Shown piece after piece: positions 55,347-63,828 of a DNA stretch of 64,000 nt. Origin of the DNA: Saccharomycopsis phalli (taxonomy: Eukaryota; Ascomycota; Saccharomycetes; Ascoideales; Saccharomycopsidaceae); contig CP073215.1 of the NCBI GenBank assembly GCA_020342235.1, positions 868,001 through 932,000 on the forward strand, given 5' to 3'. Made by a program: the position numbers and the translations under genes. Under the pieces are notes generated by a model. That model was not told where the DNA came from and made no database searches. It was given only the letters and a program-made list of their open reading frames with translations. The first letter of the stretch is position 1, and the number at the start of each line of letters is the position of its first letter.

Positions 55347-57818
55347 TTAAAACTTCTTACCGTACGAAGGCACGTCGTCATCACTGTCATACAGCGACTT
55401 GAACGGACTGGCACCAGGCACACCTCCATGACCCTCTCCGCCGTTGATAAAGTCTGCGGTTTGCAAAGGTCGGTCAAGCTGGGAATAGTCACCGTCCAAC
55501 AACTTTGACTGGCTGGTGACGCGGTCCTTTGAGACAAAGTTGAAGTCGTCCGAGGGCGAATTGATTGGCGTGGTGGACGTGTGTCTCTGGTGAGCTACGG
55601 AGTTTGGCGCTACTGGTGCGTAGTTTTTGTTTGACTGGGTGTTGCTGCGGGACAATTTGATTGCGCTCAACTTGCGGCCCAAGGAATTGACTGCCTTGTT
55701 TTGCGACTGGGACCGTTTGCGCCAGGAGAGGGAGCGCGCGACCTTTGCACCAAAGGACTCGTTTTGCTGGTCTTGATCTTTTGTCGGATCGTCGGCATAG
55801 GAGCCGCGGATCTTGGCGATGTTCTCCTTGGATCTTGTCTGCAGCTCGTCGACCAAGTTCCCGCGGGAGTTGACCATGTCCTTGAGTTTGTAGATTTCGT
55901 CTTCCCAGTTGGAAGTGTGCTGCTTTGCCACGATTCCCAAGTCGAGCAACTCCTCTGCGCCTGGGTTTGGGGTGTTTGGCACCAAGTCTGGGGCGCTGGA
56001 CAAGGACTTTTCGTCGAGGTACTGAGCGGAGTTCCGCTGGAAGGATGTTCTGTCGTCGCCTGCTCGGCGGAAGCGGGAGTCTGGCACCTTGGAGAGGAGG
56101 GCGATGGCGATGTAGACGATGACGATGATCAACAAAACGAGGGAGAAGCCGGCGTTGAGGATGAAGAAGACCCATCCCATGATGGAGGAGACTGCTGCCG
56201 GCTGGGTGAAGAGGTTGGAGAAGAAGAGGAAGAAGAAGGAGTTGAGCATGACCACGGTGGAGATGATGATGTTGAGCACGTTGGTGGACTTGTTCAAGTA
56301 CGGTTTGTAGCGAGCGACTGCGATCAAGTAGCCGAGGTCCAAGATGAAGATGGCCAAGGCCTGGGTCTTGCCTGAAGCTTGGCAGAGGCCGACGAAGATG
56401 GCCTTGACAAAGTTGAAGATCAAGAACGCGCCGCCCCACCAGAACTTGTCGGCGTGGTACATTGTGTAGGAGAAGCCGTACTTGCCCAAGACCTCCTGGT
56501 TGCCGTACAAGATTGCGGCTGGGTTCTTGTAGTTTGCAATTGAGGAGCGGCCAAAGTAGTAGGTGCGGTACGCGGCCCAGCCGGAGATTCCAACGGCAGA
56601 GACTAGGAACAAGACTGCCAAAACGACGACGGCGGGGGAGTCGTGCTGGCTGAACTCCCACAAGGAGAACAAGGTCAACTGGACAAAGCCAATGGACATG
56701 TACTTCAAGAGGGCGCCCTTGAGAATTGCGCGGAAGTTGAGGCGGAACACTGCGGCAGTGTTTTCGTTCTTGATGGCCTTGATCTTGACCATGGCGTCCA
56801 AAAAGAGCTTGGCAAAGATGAGCAACCCGGCAAGCACGTATCCGCAAATGATGAAGAAGGTGAACCCCGTGACCACGATCGAGGTGATTTCAATGTGCGC
56901 CTTGTAGCCGACGCGCTCGATGCCGCGCAACACCGTCAACGTTGGCGACGAGTTGACAACCAACGGCGCAGCACGCTTCTTCAAGTACGCGGTGACCCGG
57001 TCCAAGTTGCGCTGCACCAACACGCTCTTGGTCTTGTCGGTGAAGAAAAGCGAGGGGGTGCCGCCTGTGGCCTGGATGTACCAGCGGAAGATCTTCTGCA
57101 TGAAGCTCGTGCGGATCAACCCCATGGACCACGCCAAATTCTCGGCCCATGCGGCCGCGATTGGCGGCACCTGCTGCACGTGCAACATGGATATCAACAC
57201 CACCGACTGGAAGTACACAAACAACGACGACGCGTTGGCCGAGATGTGCGACGCTGCGTTCGAGTTGCCAAACGCCGAGAGAAGCGCAGACACCAACAAT
57301 CCCAACCCGGCAATCACCGCAGTCGCCCATTTCGCACCAGTGTGCGACACGGTCTTTCCGTTGGAAAACTGCGCAGCCATACACGCCAACACCGTGCCGT
57401 TGCTCGCAGCCTCAACTGTGACCTTGACAAAGCCGTCAATGTCCGGCACGGTGTATGCGATTCCGGGAATCATATCCGCATACTGCTGGTTGAGATACTC
57501 GGTCGAGTCGACAATGACCTCGCCGGAAAACAAGGGGCAGAACTGCTTGAACGACATCGAACACAAGTCGATTGTCTTCTCAATGACCTTGAACCCGTAC
57601 GCATACACCTGGACCTTGGCAATGACATAGTCGTTGATCTCCGAGTTCAAGTCCAAGTTGTACGTCAACGCCCGGTTGTCGGGATTGAAGCTCACATCGA
57701 ACTTGCTCGCCTGTAATTGCGAGTTGGCCATACACGGACTCAACGAGCTGGCAAACAACTGCCGGCGGGCTTGGGCCCCGGCTACGAACACGAGCCAGAG
57801 CAAGGATAAAATATACAT
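55347..57818 (-). CDS. FLC2: Flavin carrier / TRP-like membrane protein, FLC family
   Basis: An 823-aa protein of the fungal Flc/TRP family. From the ATG at 57816-57818 it starts with a signal peptide (MYILSLLWLVFVAGAQA), then a lumenal ML-like domain with Cys pairs (about 25-160: SLSPCMANSQL, DLCSMSFKQFCPLFSG). Eight or nine membrane spans lie at about 165-585 (AGLGLLVSALLSAFG; FFIICGYVLAGLLIFAKLF; IIISTVVMLNSFFFLFFSNLF). The Ser-rich cytosolic tail has RxxS sites (RFRRAGDDRTSF, RSLSWRKRSQS). Flc proteins act in the ER/Golgi in FAD transport, wall maintenance and calcium release. Which of FLC1-3 it is remains open. Several CCCCT stress motifs lie upstream. Confidence 0.9.
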   Translation of the reverse strand: MYILSLLWLVFVAGAQARRQLFASSLSPCMANSQLQASKFDVSFNPDNRALTYNLDLNSEINDYVIAKVQVYAYGFKVIEKTIDLCSMSFKQFCPLFSGEVIVDSTEYLNQQYADMIPGIAYTVPDIDGFVKVTVEAASNGTVLACMAAQFSNGKTVSHTGAKWATAVIAGLGLLVSALLSAFGNSNAASHISANASSLFVYFQSVVLISMLHVQQVPPIAAAWAENLAWSMGLIRTSFMQKIFRWYIQATGGTPSLFFTDKTKSVLVQRNLDRVTAYLKKRAAPLVVNSSPTLTVLRGIERVGYKAHIEITSIVVTGFTFFIICGYVLAGLLIFAKLFLDAMVKIKAIKNENTAAVFRLNFRAILKGALLKYMSIGFVQLTLFSLWEFSQHDSPAVVVLAVLFLVSAVGISGWAAYRTYYFGRSSIANYKNPAAILYGNQEVLGKYGFSYTMYHADKFWWGGAFLIFNFVKAIFVGLCQASGKTQALAIFILDLGYLIAVARYKPYLNKSTNVLNIIISTVVMLNSFFFLFFSNLFTQPAAVSSIMGWVFFILNAGFSLVLLIIVIVYIAIALLSKVPDSRFRRAGDDRTSFQRNSAQYLDEKSLSSAPDLVPNTPNPGAEELLDLGIVAKQHTSNWEDEIYKLKDMVNSRGNLVDELQTRSKENIAKIRGSYADDPTKDQDQQNESFGAKVARSLSWRKRSQSQNKAVNSLGRKLSAIKLSRSNTQSNKNYAPVAPNSVAHQRHTSTTPINSPSDDFNFVSKDRVTSQSKLLDGDYSQLDRPLQTADFINGGEGHGGVPGASPFKSLYDSDDDVPSYGKKF

Positions 57819-58341
57819 TTGCAACGAAGGAAAGCAGCAAATTAAAAAAAAAAGGGGACGCTTAGTGGGCGGCGTCGAAGAATATCAAACCAGATAATTA
57901 ACCAGGCCAGTGGGAACTGCAAAAAATCAAGTGCAGAAAAGAAATTAAAAGTAAAAATAGCCCTCTGCGTTTTACTCGTTCCCTAAATGGCAACCTTGAA
58001 AAATCAGTACAGCCTTCACCCGACCCAGTGACACACCCCCTAGATGGAAACTCTTGTCGGATAGAAAACACCCCCCTCACCAGCGACAGAAACACCAGGC
58101 TGGCACTACGTAATCTCCCCTATATCATACATTGCTTTATTTAGCTCCTCCCACCACCCAGAGGTTGCAAAAAAATTCACCATCTGAAACCCCTTTGTTC
58201 ATGACACCCTGATTTGGCTACTCAACTTATCCTATTCGGGACATTAGGGGGCGTCCGACAGGGATGCTCGCATATTTGTCATACGCCCCTTTTTTATCTC
58301 ACCTGTTTCCAGCCGACAGGAATACACCCTCCCCCAGCAAT
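57819..58341. other. Promoter region of FLC gene with STRE-like motifs
   Basis: About 520 bp between the FLC start and the LEA1 stop. It carries several CCCCT/AGGGG (stress response element) cores: near 57852, 58035, 58073, 58190, 58247 and 58286. These are the sites of Msn2/4-type factors. No ORF or RNA gene. Confidence 0.5.
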
Positions 58342-59043
58342 CTAGTACCCTGCCTTTATCAACGCCTCGAGCCTCTCCATCTCCTCCATCGTCGTCGCTT
58401 CCAATAGCTTTCGCTGGAGCTCCGCCTTTTCGTCCGCCGCGAGTTTCGCCCCAACAAGCGTCTCCGTAGCCTTTTTCACGCCCTTTTTTCCCTTTTTTCC
58501 ACCCTCCTTTTCACCCTCCTTTTTACCCTCCACTCCACCTACATTATCCATGTACACATCTGAAAACACCGCCTTGGCCTGCTCCCTCTCCTTCCGACCC
58601 ACTTTCGCAAAGTCCAACACCTCGAGCAGTGGCACCAACCGAATGACAAACAACCGGTAATTCTCCACCTGCACCACAGGATTGCCCACCACAATTAGCG
58701 TCTTGAGACTCGTCAACAGCCGCATCCCGTAGAGTCCCGCAAACTCGCTGATGTTGTTGTGGGCCACGTTGAGCGCACTCAAATTGCACAACGACCGTAC
58801 AAACTCGCCGCCAACCGCATCGATCCGGTTCCGCGACACTAGTAGCGTCTTTAGCCTATACAATTGCGGCGCCTGCAACGTTACAATGTCATTATTGGTT
58901 AAGTCTATACATTCAAACACGTCCTTGGTGAGCTCCAAGTTCTCCATCTCGCCCACTCCCAAGTCCCGCAACGAAAGAGTCCATTCCCCCACCGCGTTTG
59001 TGAACGTAGGCGCCTTGAGAACCACATCTGCCGTCAACCTCAT
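58342..59043 (-). CDS. LEA1: U2 snRNP A' protein Lea1
   Basis: A 233-aa leucine-rich-repeat protein matching U2A'/Lea1. Start MRLTADVVLKAPTFTNAVGEWTLSLRDLG, LRRs through CIDLTNNDIVTLQAPQLYRLKTLLVSRNRI, LSALNVAHNNI and SLKTLIVVGNPV, and the capping motif YRLFVIRLVPLLEVLDFAKVGRKEREQA. Lea1 pairs with Msl1 (U2B'') on U2 snRNA for branch-site recognition. A Lys/Gly/Glu-rich stretch (GKKEGEKEGGKKGKKGVKK) is inserted near 175-195. The ATG at 59041-59043 fits the family; the upstream open frame adds no conserved sequence. It diverges from RPL1 with 203 bp between starts. Confidence 0.93.
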   Translation of the reverse strand: MRLTADVVLKAPTFTNAVGEWTLSLRDLGVGEMENLELTKDVFECIDLTNNDIVTLQAPQLYRLKTLLVSRNRIDAVGGEFVRSLCNLSALNVAHNNISEFAGLYGMRLLTSLKTLIVVGNPVVQVENYRLFVIRLVPLLEVLDFAKVGRKEREQAKAVFSDVYMDNVGGVEGKKEGEKEGGKKGKKGVKKATETLVGAKLAADEKAELQRKLLEATTMEEMERLEALIKAGY

Positions 59044-59246
59044 TACACACCTGGATAATGTCACTCCTTGGGAAATAATCAAATCTGCCCATGCGAATAT
59101 CACGTGCATAAACACCGGGCAGAGCGTGACCACCCGTGGTCATGTGGTGTCGCTCAACTGTCAAAAGCAGGCCTCTGAAAAGTTCATCTTCAACCGTCGC
59201 AAAACCGCAAGGCATACCAACATCTTTTGGAAGACGAATTACAAAC

Positions 59247-59900
59247 ATGTCTAAGATCACCTCCTCCCAAGTTCGTGAGAACGTCCAGCAAATCTTGACC
59301 TACTCCAACGAGACCAAGAAGAGAAACTTCTTGGAGACCGTGGAGTTGCAAGTCGGATTGAAGAACTACGACCCTCAAAGAGACAAGCGTTTCTCTGGTA
59401 CCTTGAAGATGCCACAAGTCCCAAGACCAAACATGACCATCTGTATCTTTGGTGATGCTTTTGACGTCGACAGAGCCAAGTCCTTGGGTGTCGACGCCAT
59501 GTCGGTCGAGGACTTGAAGAAGTTGAACAAGAACAAGAAGTTGATCAAGAAGTTGGCCAAGAAGTACAACGCCTTTGTCGCTTCCGAAGTCTTGATCAAG
59601 CAGGTCCCAAGATTGTTGGGTCCACAATTGTCCAAGGCTGGTAAGTTCCCAACCCCAGTGTCCCACAACGATGACTTGCACGCCAAGATCACCGATGTCA
59701 AGTCGACCATCAAGTTCCAATTGAAGAAGGTCTTGTGTTTGGCTGTTGCCATTGGTAACGTCGAGATGGACGAGGATGTTTTGGTTAACCAAATCATGAT
59801 GGCCTCGAACTTCTTGGTGTCTTTGTTGAAGAAGAACTGGCAAAACGTTGGATCCTTGCACATCAAGTCCACCATGGGTCCAGCCTTTAGAATTTACTAA
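59247..59900 (+). CDS. RPL1: Ribosomal protein uL1 (Rpl1)
   Basis: The 217-aa large-subunit protein uL1 (Rpl1/L10a), which forms the L1 stalk that moves with E-site tRNA. Seen: [107 protein letters not shown]. Length equals S. cerevisiae Rpl1. Codons are strongly biased (TTG, AAG, GTC, AGA) as in HSP70, unlike the neighbours, which fits high expression. ATG at 59247; the upstream open frame lacks conservation. Confidence 0.97.
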   Translation: MSKITSSQVRENVQQILTYSNETKKRNFLETVELQVGLKNYDPQRDKRFSGTLKMPQVPRPNMTICIFGDAFDVDRAKSLGVDAMSVEDLKKLNKNKKLIKKLAKKYNAFVASEVLIKQVPRLLGPQLSKAGKFPTPVSHNDDLHAKITDVKSTIKFQLKKVLCLAVAIGNVEMDEDVLVNQIMMASNFLVSLLKKNWQNVGSLHIKSTMGPAFRIY

Positions 59901-60084
59901 GTATGATGCTGTTAGCCGGTATAGGGCTGTCGAAATAGTATAGATTAGTTTATATTAGGCAACATTAATACATTATTGGTAAAGTCTGCGTAGGGAAACC
60001 GTACGAGGGTGCACACGTGACCATGGCGAAAAGTAAGAGGGCAAGTGAACGTGTAATCTGTTTAGATTTTTAGTAGCGTACGAA

Positions 60085-60690
60085 ATGTGGATTTTCAACT
60101 GGTGTAAGTAGGCAAGGCTTGTTGCGCAGCAGTACTAACAGACAGTCCAAGATGTTTTGGCCTCATTAGGTTTGTGGAATAAGAACGCTAAGCTCTTGTT
60201 CTTGGGGTTGGACAACGCCGGGAAGACTACATTGTTACACATGTTGAAGAACGACCGGTTGGCGTCGTTGCAACCTACTTTGCATCCAACCTCAGAGGAG
60301 CTTTCCATTGGATCAGTCAAGTTCACCACCTTTGACTTGGGTGGGCACGAGTTGGCCAGACGGTTGTGGAAGGACTACTTCCCAGAGGTGGACGGGATTG
60401 TGTACTTGGTGGATGCCACCGAGCGGTTTGAGGAGTCGAAGATCGAGTTGGACCACCTTTTGGCGATTGAGGAGTTGCAAAACGTGCCATTTTTGATTCT
60501 TGGCAACAAGATCGACTCGCCAAAAGCAGTGAGCGAGAACGAGTTGCGCCAGTCCTTGGGATTGTACAACACCACCGGTAAGGGCAAGGTGCCATTGGAG
60601 AACACCCGGCCAATCGAGATATTCATGTGCTCGGTGGTCATGAGACAAGGCTACGGCGAGGGAATCAGATGGTTGTCCCAATACATTTAA
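60085..60690 (+). CDS. SAR1: COPII GTPase Sar1 (spliced)
   Basis: Exons 60085-60103 and 60146-60690 encode 187 aa starting [19 protein letters not shown], matching Sar1 N-termini. The 42-nt intron has GTAAGT, ACTAAC at 60134-60139 and the AG at 60144-60145; the AG at 60140-60141, right on the branch site, is skipped. The GTPase core has [14 protein letters not shown] (P-loop), [38 protein letters not shown] (G4) and ends [16 protein letters not shown]. The amphipathic N-terminal helix that bends ER membrane is split by the intron. Sar1-GTP recruits Sec23/24 to form COPII vesicles. Confidence 0.95.
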
Positions 60691-60729
60691 ATAGGCAAAA
60701 AAGTAAAGTTTGACGTCTTTGTAGATGCA

Positions 60730-60739
60730 TGAAAATTTT
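60730..60739. promoter_or_regulatory. RRPE-like palindrome before SET methyltransferase
   Basis: TGAAAATTTT is a near match to the RRPE core (TGAAAAATTTT) recognised by Stb3. It lies 5 bp before the start codon, so unless transcription starts downstream of the first ATG it would be in the leader. Confidence 0.3.
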
Positions 60740-60744
60740 ACATA

Positions 60745-62403
60745 ATGGCCAACTCATCAGTGACGCGGCTAGTGACATGGGCTAGGGAGCATGGAGCGGT
60801 GATTGACGACAATGTAGAATTCAGGGACGGCCAGGACGGAATTGGCGCTTACAAAACCAACTCAAAGGCCCTGTACTCCGTGCGCATTCCCAGGCTGTTG
60901 GCAATTGGTCCTGCACAGGTGCTTACGCGGTATGGCAGAAGTGACTCGAAAAACCGCTTGTTGAAACGGTACATTGCCGAGCTAAAATTCGCCGGCGACA
61001 AGCTGCCGTACATTGAGTGTCTTCCCATTGGGCTGAGCATGCCGAATTCCCCGTTGCTCTGGAGTGCCAAGATGCGCCAGAGTCTTGATGGGAGCAACTT
61101 GGGTGGGTCGATTGGACAGAAGTTGGTGTCGTTGATTCTCGAGTGGGGTGAGTCTAAAGGTGACGAGTCTAAAGATGACGAGTCTAAAGATGACGAGTCT
61201 AAAGATGATGAGTCTAAAGATGGCGAGTCTAAAGATGATGAGTCTAAAGATAACAATTCCCAAGACAACAAGTCCCAAGACAACAAGTCCCAAGACAACA
61301 AGTCCAACTGGGCTCGTGAGTTTGCTGGGCAAAGCTTGGAACAGCAGTTGGCCTACGTCGAGTCGCGGGAGTTTGACTCGAGGCTTGCAAAGATTACGGG
61401 AAATCGCAAGATTGCGCCGGGGGATTTCGAGGCGTATTTGTGGGCACACTTGATGGTGACGTCGCGGTCGTTCCCATACAGATTGATTGACCCAACCTGT
61501 GACCCTGGAGACGCGGTGCTCTTGCCTGTGATTGATCTCTTGAACCACAAGCCACGGCATGGAGTCACCTGGCAGTTTTCCAACGACGAGTTTGTGTTGA
61601 CCAGTGACGACGACGGCGGAAGCGAGATATTCAACAACTACGGGGCAAAGAATAACGAGGAGCTCTTGTTGGGTTATGGGTTCGTTCTCCAGGACAACCC
61701 CAGCAACAGCTGCCCATTGCGGTTGAAGCTTCCGCTGTGGCAGGTTTCTGAGCTTGGCCAGTACGTCAAGTTGTACTCTGAGTACGATTACAGCAACCAG
61801 CAGCGGCCCTCAGAGGACGAGACGTTTAAAAACGGGCTTTTATACTATGTAACTGCGCGCGGGGTGCCGCTGGAGTTGGTGCAACTCTTTGAGGCCTTGG
61901 CCATGAATGAGTATGACCGGGAATTTAGTTTTCCTGGCAGTCGGGCGAGGCTCTTTGGGCTTTCTAATTTGCAAATGGCGTTGGAGCAAAAGAGGGCTGC
62001 TAGCAAGAGTAGTTTGGCCCAACGGACGTTGCTGGAGCGTGAGACATCACTGGAGCACGAGAAAATCGCAGACTGTCTTAAGCAGGGCGAGTGCGAGATT
62101 TACAGCAAGTCAGTCAAGGAGGTGAAGCAATTGCTCAAGGAGACGTTGAAGCAGCTTGAGCTGCAGGGACGCTTGTTGACAGTCAAGAAGATATTGAACC
62201 GGGATGTGCGATTCAAGGAGGAATATTTCGAGCACGACTGGGACGACGAGACTGCGCTTACACGTTGGATAGACGGTGCGTTCGAGCTCCCGGAGTATAT
62301 AAAGAGGCTACGAGAGAAGTACACTGCCGCTGAGGTGGTTGGCTTGGTGAGTTACACTCGACCCGGGAAGGATGAGGTTATATTGGTTGAGAATCAAAAC
62401 TAA
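60745..62403 (+). CDS. SET-domain lysine methyltransferase, RKM1/EFM1 family
   Basis: A 552-aa protein of the SETD3/Rkm-type split-SET class, which methylates ribosomal proteins or eEF1A. Start: WAREHGAVIDDNVEFRDGQDGIGAYKT, RIPRLLAI. SET core: VLLPVIDLLNHKPRHGV (about 257-273), then EIFNNYGAKNNEELLLGYGFVLQDNPSN (about 293-320), typical of Rkm1/Efm1. Between the two halves is a low-complexity insert (about 134-190) of DDESKDDESK then NKSQDNKSQD units, encoded by a 12-bp-type tandem repeat at 61146-61310. The C-terminal helical region is the Rubisco-LSMT-like substrate-binding domain. Which substrate (Rpl23, eEF1A, other) is unknown. An A/T palindrome TGAAAATTTT at 60730-60739 is 5 bp before the ATG. 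Confidence 0.85.
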   Translation: MANSSVTRLVTWAREHGAVIDDNVEFRDGQDGIGAYKTNSKALYSVRIPRLLAIGPAQVLTRYGRSDSKNRLLKRYIAELKFAGDKLPYIECLPIGLSMPNSPLLWSAKMRQSLDGSNLGGSIGQKLVSLILEWGESKGDESKDDESKDDESKDDESKDGESKDDESKDNNSQDNKSQDNKSQDNKSNWAREFAGQSLEQQLAYVESREFDSRLAKITGNRKIAPGDFEAYLWAHLMVTSRSFPYRLIDPTCDPGDAVLLPVIDLLNHKPRHGVTWQFSNDEFVLTSDDDGGSEIFNNYGAKNNEELLLGYGFVLQDNPSNSCPLRLKLPLWQVSELGQYVKLYSEYDYSNQQRPSEDETFKNGLLYYVTARGVPLELVQLFEALAMNEYDREFSFPGSRARLFGLSNLQMALEQKRAASKSSLAQRTLLERETSLEHEKIADCLKQGECEIYSKSVKEVKQLLKETLKQLELQGRLLTVKKILNRDVRFKEEYFEHDWDDETALTRWIDGAFELPEYIKRLREKYTAAEVVGLVSYTRPGKDEVILVENQN

Positions 62404-62657
62404 TCATAATGACATTAAAAGAAGCGGGTATTGAAATGCCACTGTAAGTCGGTCAGGGCCTGTAACGGGACAAGCTCCTAGGATCGGGTCAAGAACCCTG
62501 GGGATGTAAGTCAGGTCAAGTGTGAATGGCAGTCACGATTCCAGGCCCATTTGCCAAACTAGTATAGACACCTTGCCCATTTCACTAGATTCGGCCCTTC
62601 TCTTGCTCCTACTCCAGTCTGCCCTTGCTCCTATTCCAGCCTGACTTCATCCACCAC

Positions 62658-63080
62658 TCAGTTCTTACCGTATGGATTGTAGGACGTATCCTGGGGACCA
62701 AACGTCTGAGGCGCATACGTCTGAGGTGCCTGAGGCGGATATGCGTTTGGCGGCACGTACACAGGCTCCACTTGTCTGGTATATCGAGGCTCAGCAAGAG
62801 GAGCAAAGCCCTGTCTTGCAGGGGCTCTTCTTCCCCGGCAGCAGCGGCAGCAGCAGTTGTCTATACAGGAGATTGCGCAGCAGCAGCAGTTGACGAGCAC
62901 AATCACGACAAAGAGCACAATCACCGCGGCAATGACAATGAGAGTAATTGCCACGGGCTTGCACACCCGGTTAGCCATACAGGTGTCCCAGTGTCTGAAG
63001 GACTGTGCGGTGGACAAGACCCCGTGGGAGTCCTGCTCAAAGTTTCTCGCAAACACGGCAATATATTGCAGGTCTATCAT
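62658..63080 (-). CDS. PIN2: PIN2-like single-span membrane protein
   Basis: A 140-aa protein matching yeast Pin2: MIDLQYIAVFARNF, then QSFRHWDTCMANRVCKPVAI, equivalent to Pin2 KSFRSWDTCM. One membrane span follows (ITLIVIAAVIVLFVVIVLV), then a Cys-rich juxtamembrane patch (NCCCCAISCIDNCCCRCCRG), likely palmitoylated, and a Pro/Tyr/Gln-rich tail (prion-like: NAYPPQAPQTYAPQTFGPQD). Pin2 is an exomer-dependent plasma-membrane protein that cycles via the Golgi. The ATG at 63078-63080 gives the same N-terminal length as Pin2; another ATG at 63168-63170 would add 30 residues. Confidence 0.8.
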   Translation of the reverse strand: MIDLQYIAVFARNFEQDSHGVLSTAQSFRHWDTCMANRVCKPVAITLIVIAAVIVLFVVIVLVNCCCCAISCIDNCCCRCCRGRRAPARQGFAPLAEPRYTRQVEPVYVPPNAYPPQAPQTYAPQTFGPQDTSYNPYGKN

Positions 63081-63230
63081 ATTCTGTGTGTGGAATTCAG
63101 GCTCAAATGCTGGGGAAACGTCGCCCTTAAATGGGTTTTTTCTAAAACAAGGGAGTGCATGATCCAGCATCCTGGACCGCGCAGCCTCGCCAGGTTTCGA
63201 GTTCCAACAATAGAACTGCCCGCAACATCA

Positions 63231-63728
63231 CTAATTGTCGAGACTCCGCCGCGACTGTTTCTTTTGCAGGCGCCTTTTCTTGTCCTGTAGCCGTCGCTCA
63301 TCCGCCTTGCGCCGGATCGCCTTCCACTTTCGCCCATACTCCTCGGCCAAGGCCGGATTGTCAAAATGCACAACCTCACGCACTGCGCGTCTGAGTTTTT
63401 CAAAACAGTCCTCAGCATTCTGTACCTGAGACCGGGTCAACTCGCTGTGGATGATAATCTTGTCCCTAGTCTTGTTCAAGTACCCAAAGCCCTTGGCGAA
63501 AAGCTGCCGCGACACCGGCTGAGGCAAGTACTCGAAAAAATCCCGGCCCAACGTGAGCGTCGCCCGGCTCGACGTCTTGTTCACTGCCTGTCCGCCTGGC
63601 CCACTGGCCCTGGAAAACTGGAGCTGGTAAAGAGTCCTCGGGACTCCCGCCCGGGTTAACGTCTTGACAAACTGCTGGAACTTGTCGTACTCGGTGCTGT
63701 ATTGTCGTACTGCTCGTGCAAATCCCAT
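63231..63728 (-). CDS. PTH4: Mitochondrial peptidyl-tRNA hydrolase, ICT1/PTH4 type
   Basis: A 165-aa class-I release-factor-like protein. The GGQ motif (45-47) lies in QFSRASGPGGQAVNKTSSRATL, followed by the basic C-terminal tail (KWKAIRRKADERRLQDKKRRLQKKQ) that in ICT1/YaeJ enters the mRNA channel of stalled ribosomes. The N-terminus (MGFARAVRQYST) is a short import signal. It matches yeast YOL114C (Pth4), which rescues stalled mitochondrial ribosomes. ATG at 63726-63728 is the first true ATG in frame. Full length. Confidence 0.9.
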   Translation of the reverse strand: MGFARAVRQYSTEYDKFQQFVKTLTRAGVPRTLYQLQFSRASGPGGQAVNKTSSRATLTLGRDFFEYLPQPVSRQLFAKGFGYLNKTRDKIIIHSELTRSQVQNAEDCFEKLRRAVREVVHFDNPALAEEYGRKWKAIRRKADERRLQDKKRRLQKKQSRRSLDN

Positions 63729-63828
63729 GATAACCACACGATTCCCTGGCTGCCAACCTCTGGCGTCTTGCCAGGGTAACTTGCGCACACATGCTTGACT
63801 CACTCAGGAACAAACTGGCAGCCTGGCC

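Noticed and set aside
55489-56847. 452-codon open frame overlapping the FLC gene on the same strand
   Set aside because: Out-of-frame Arg/Pro/Leu/His-rich translation of GC-rich codons; the FLC frame has all conserved features.
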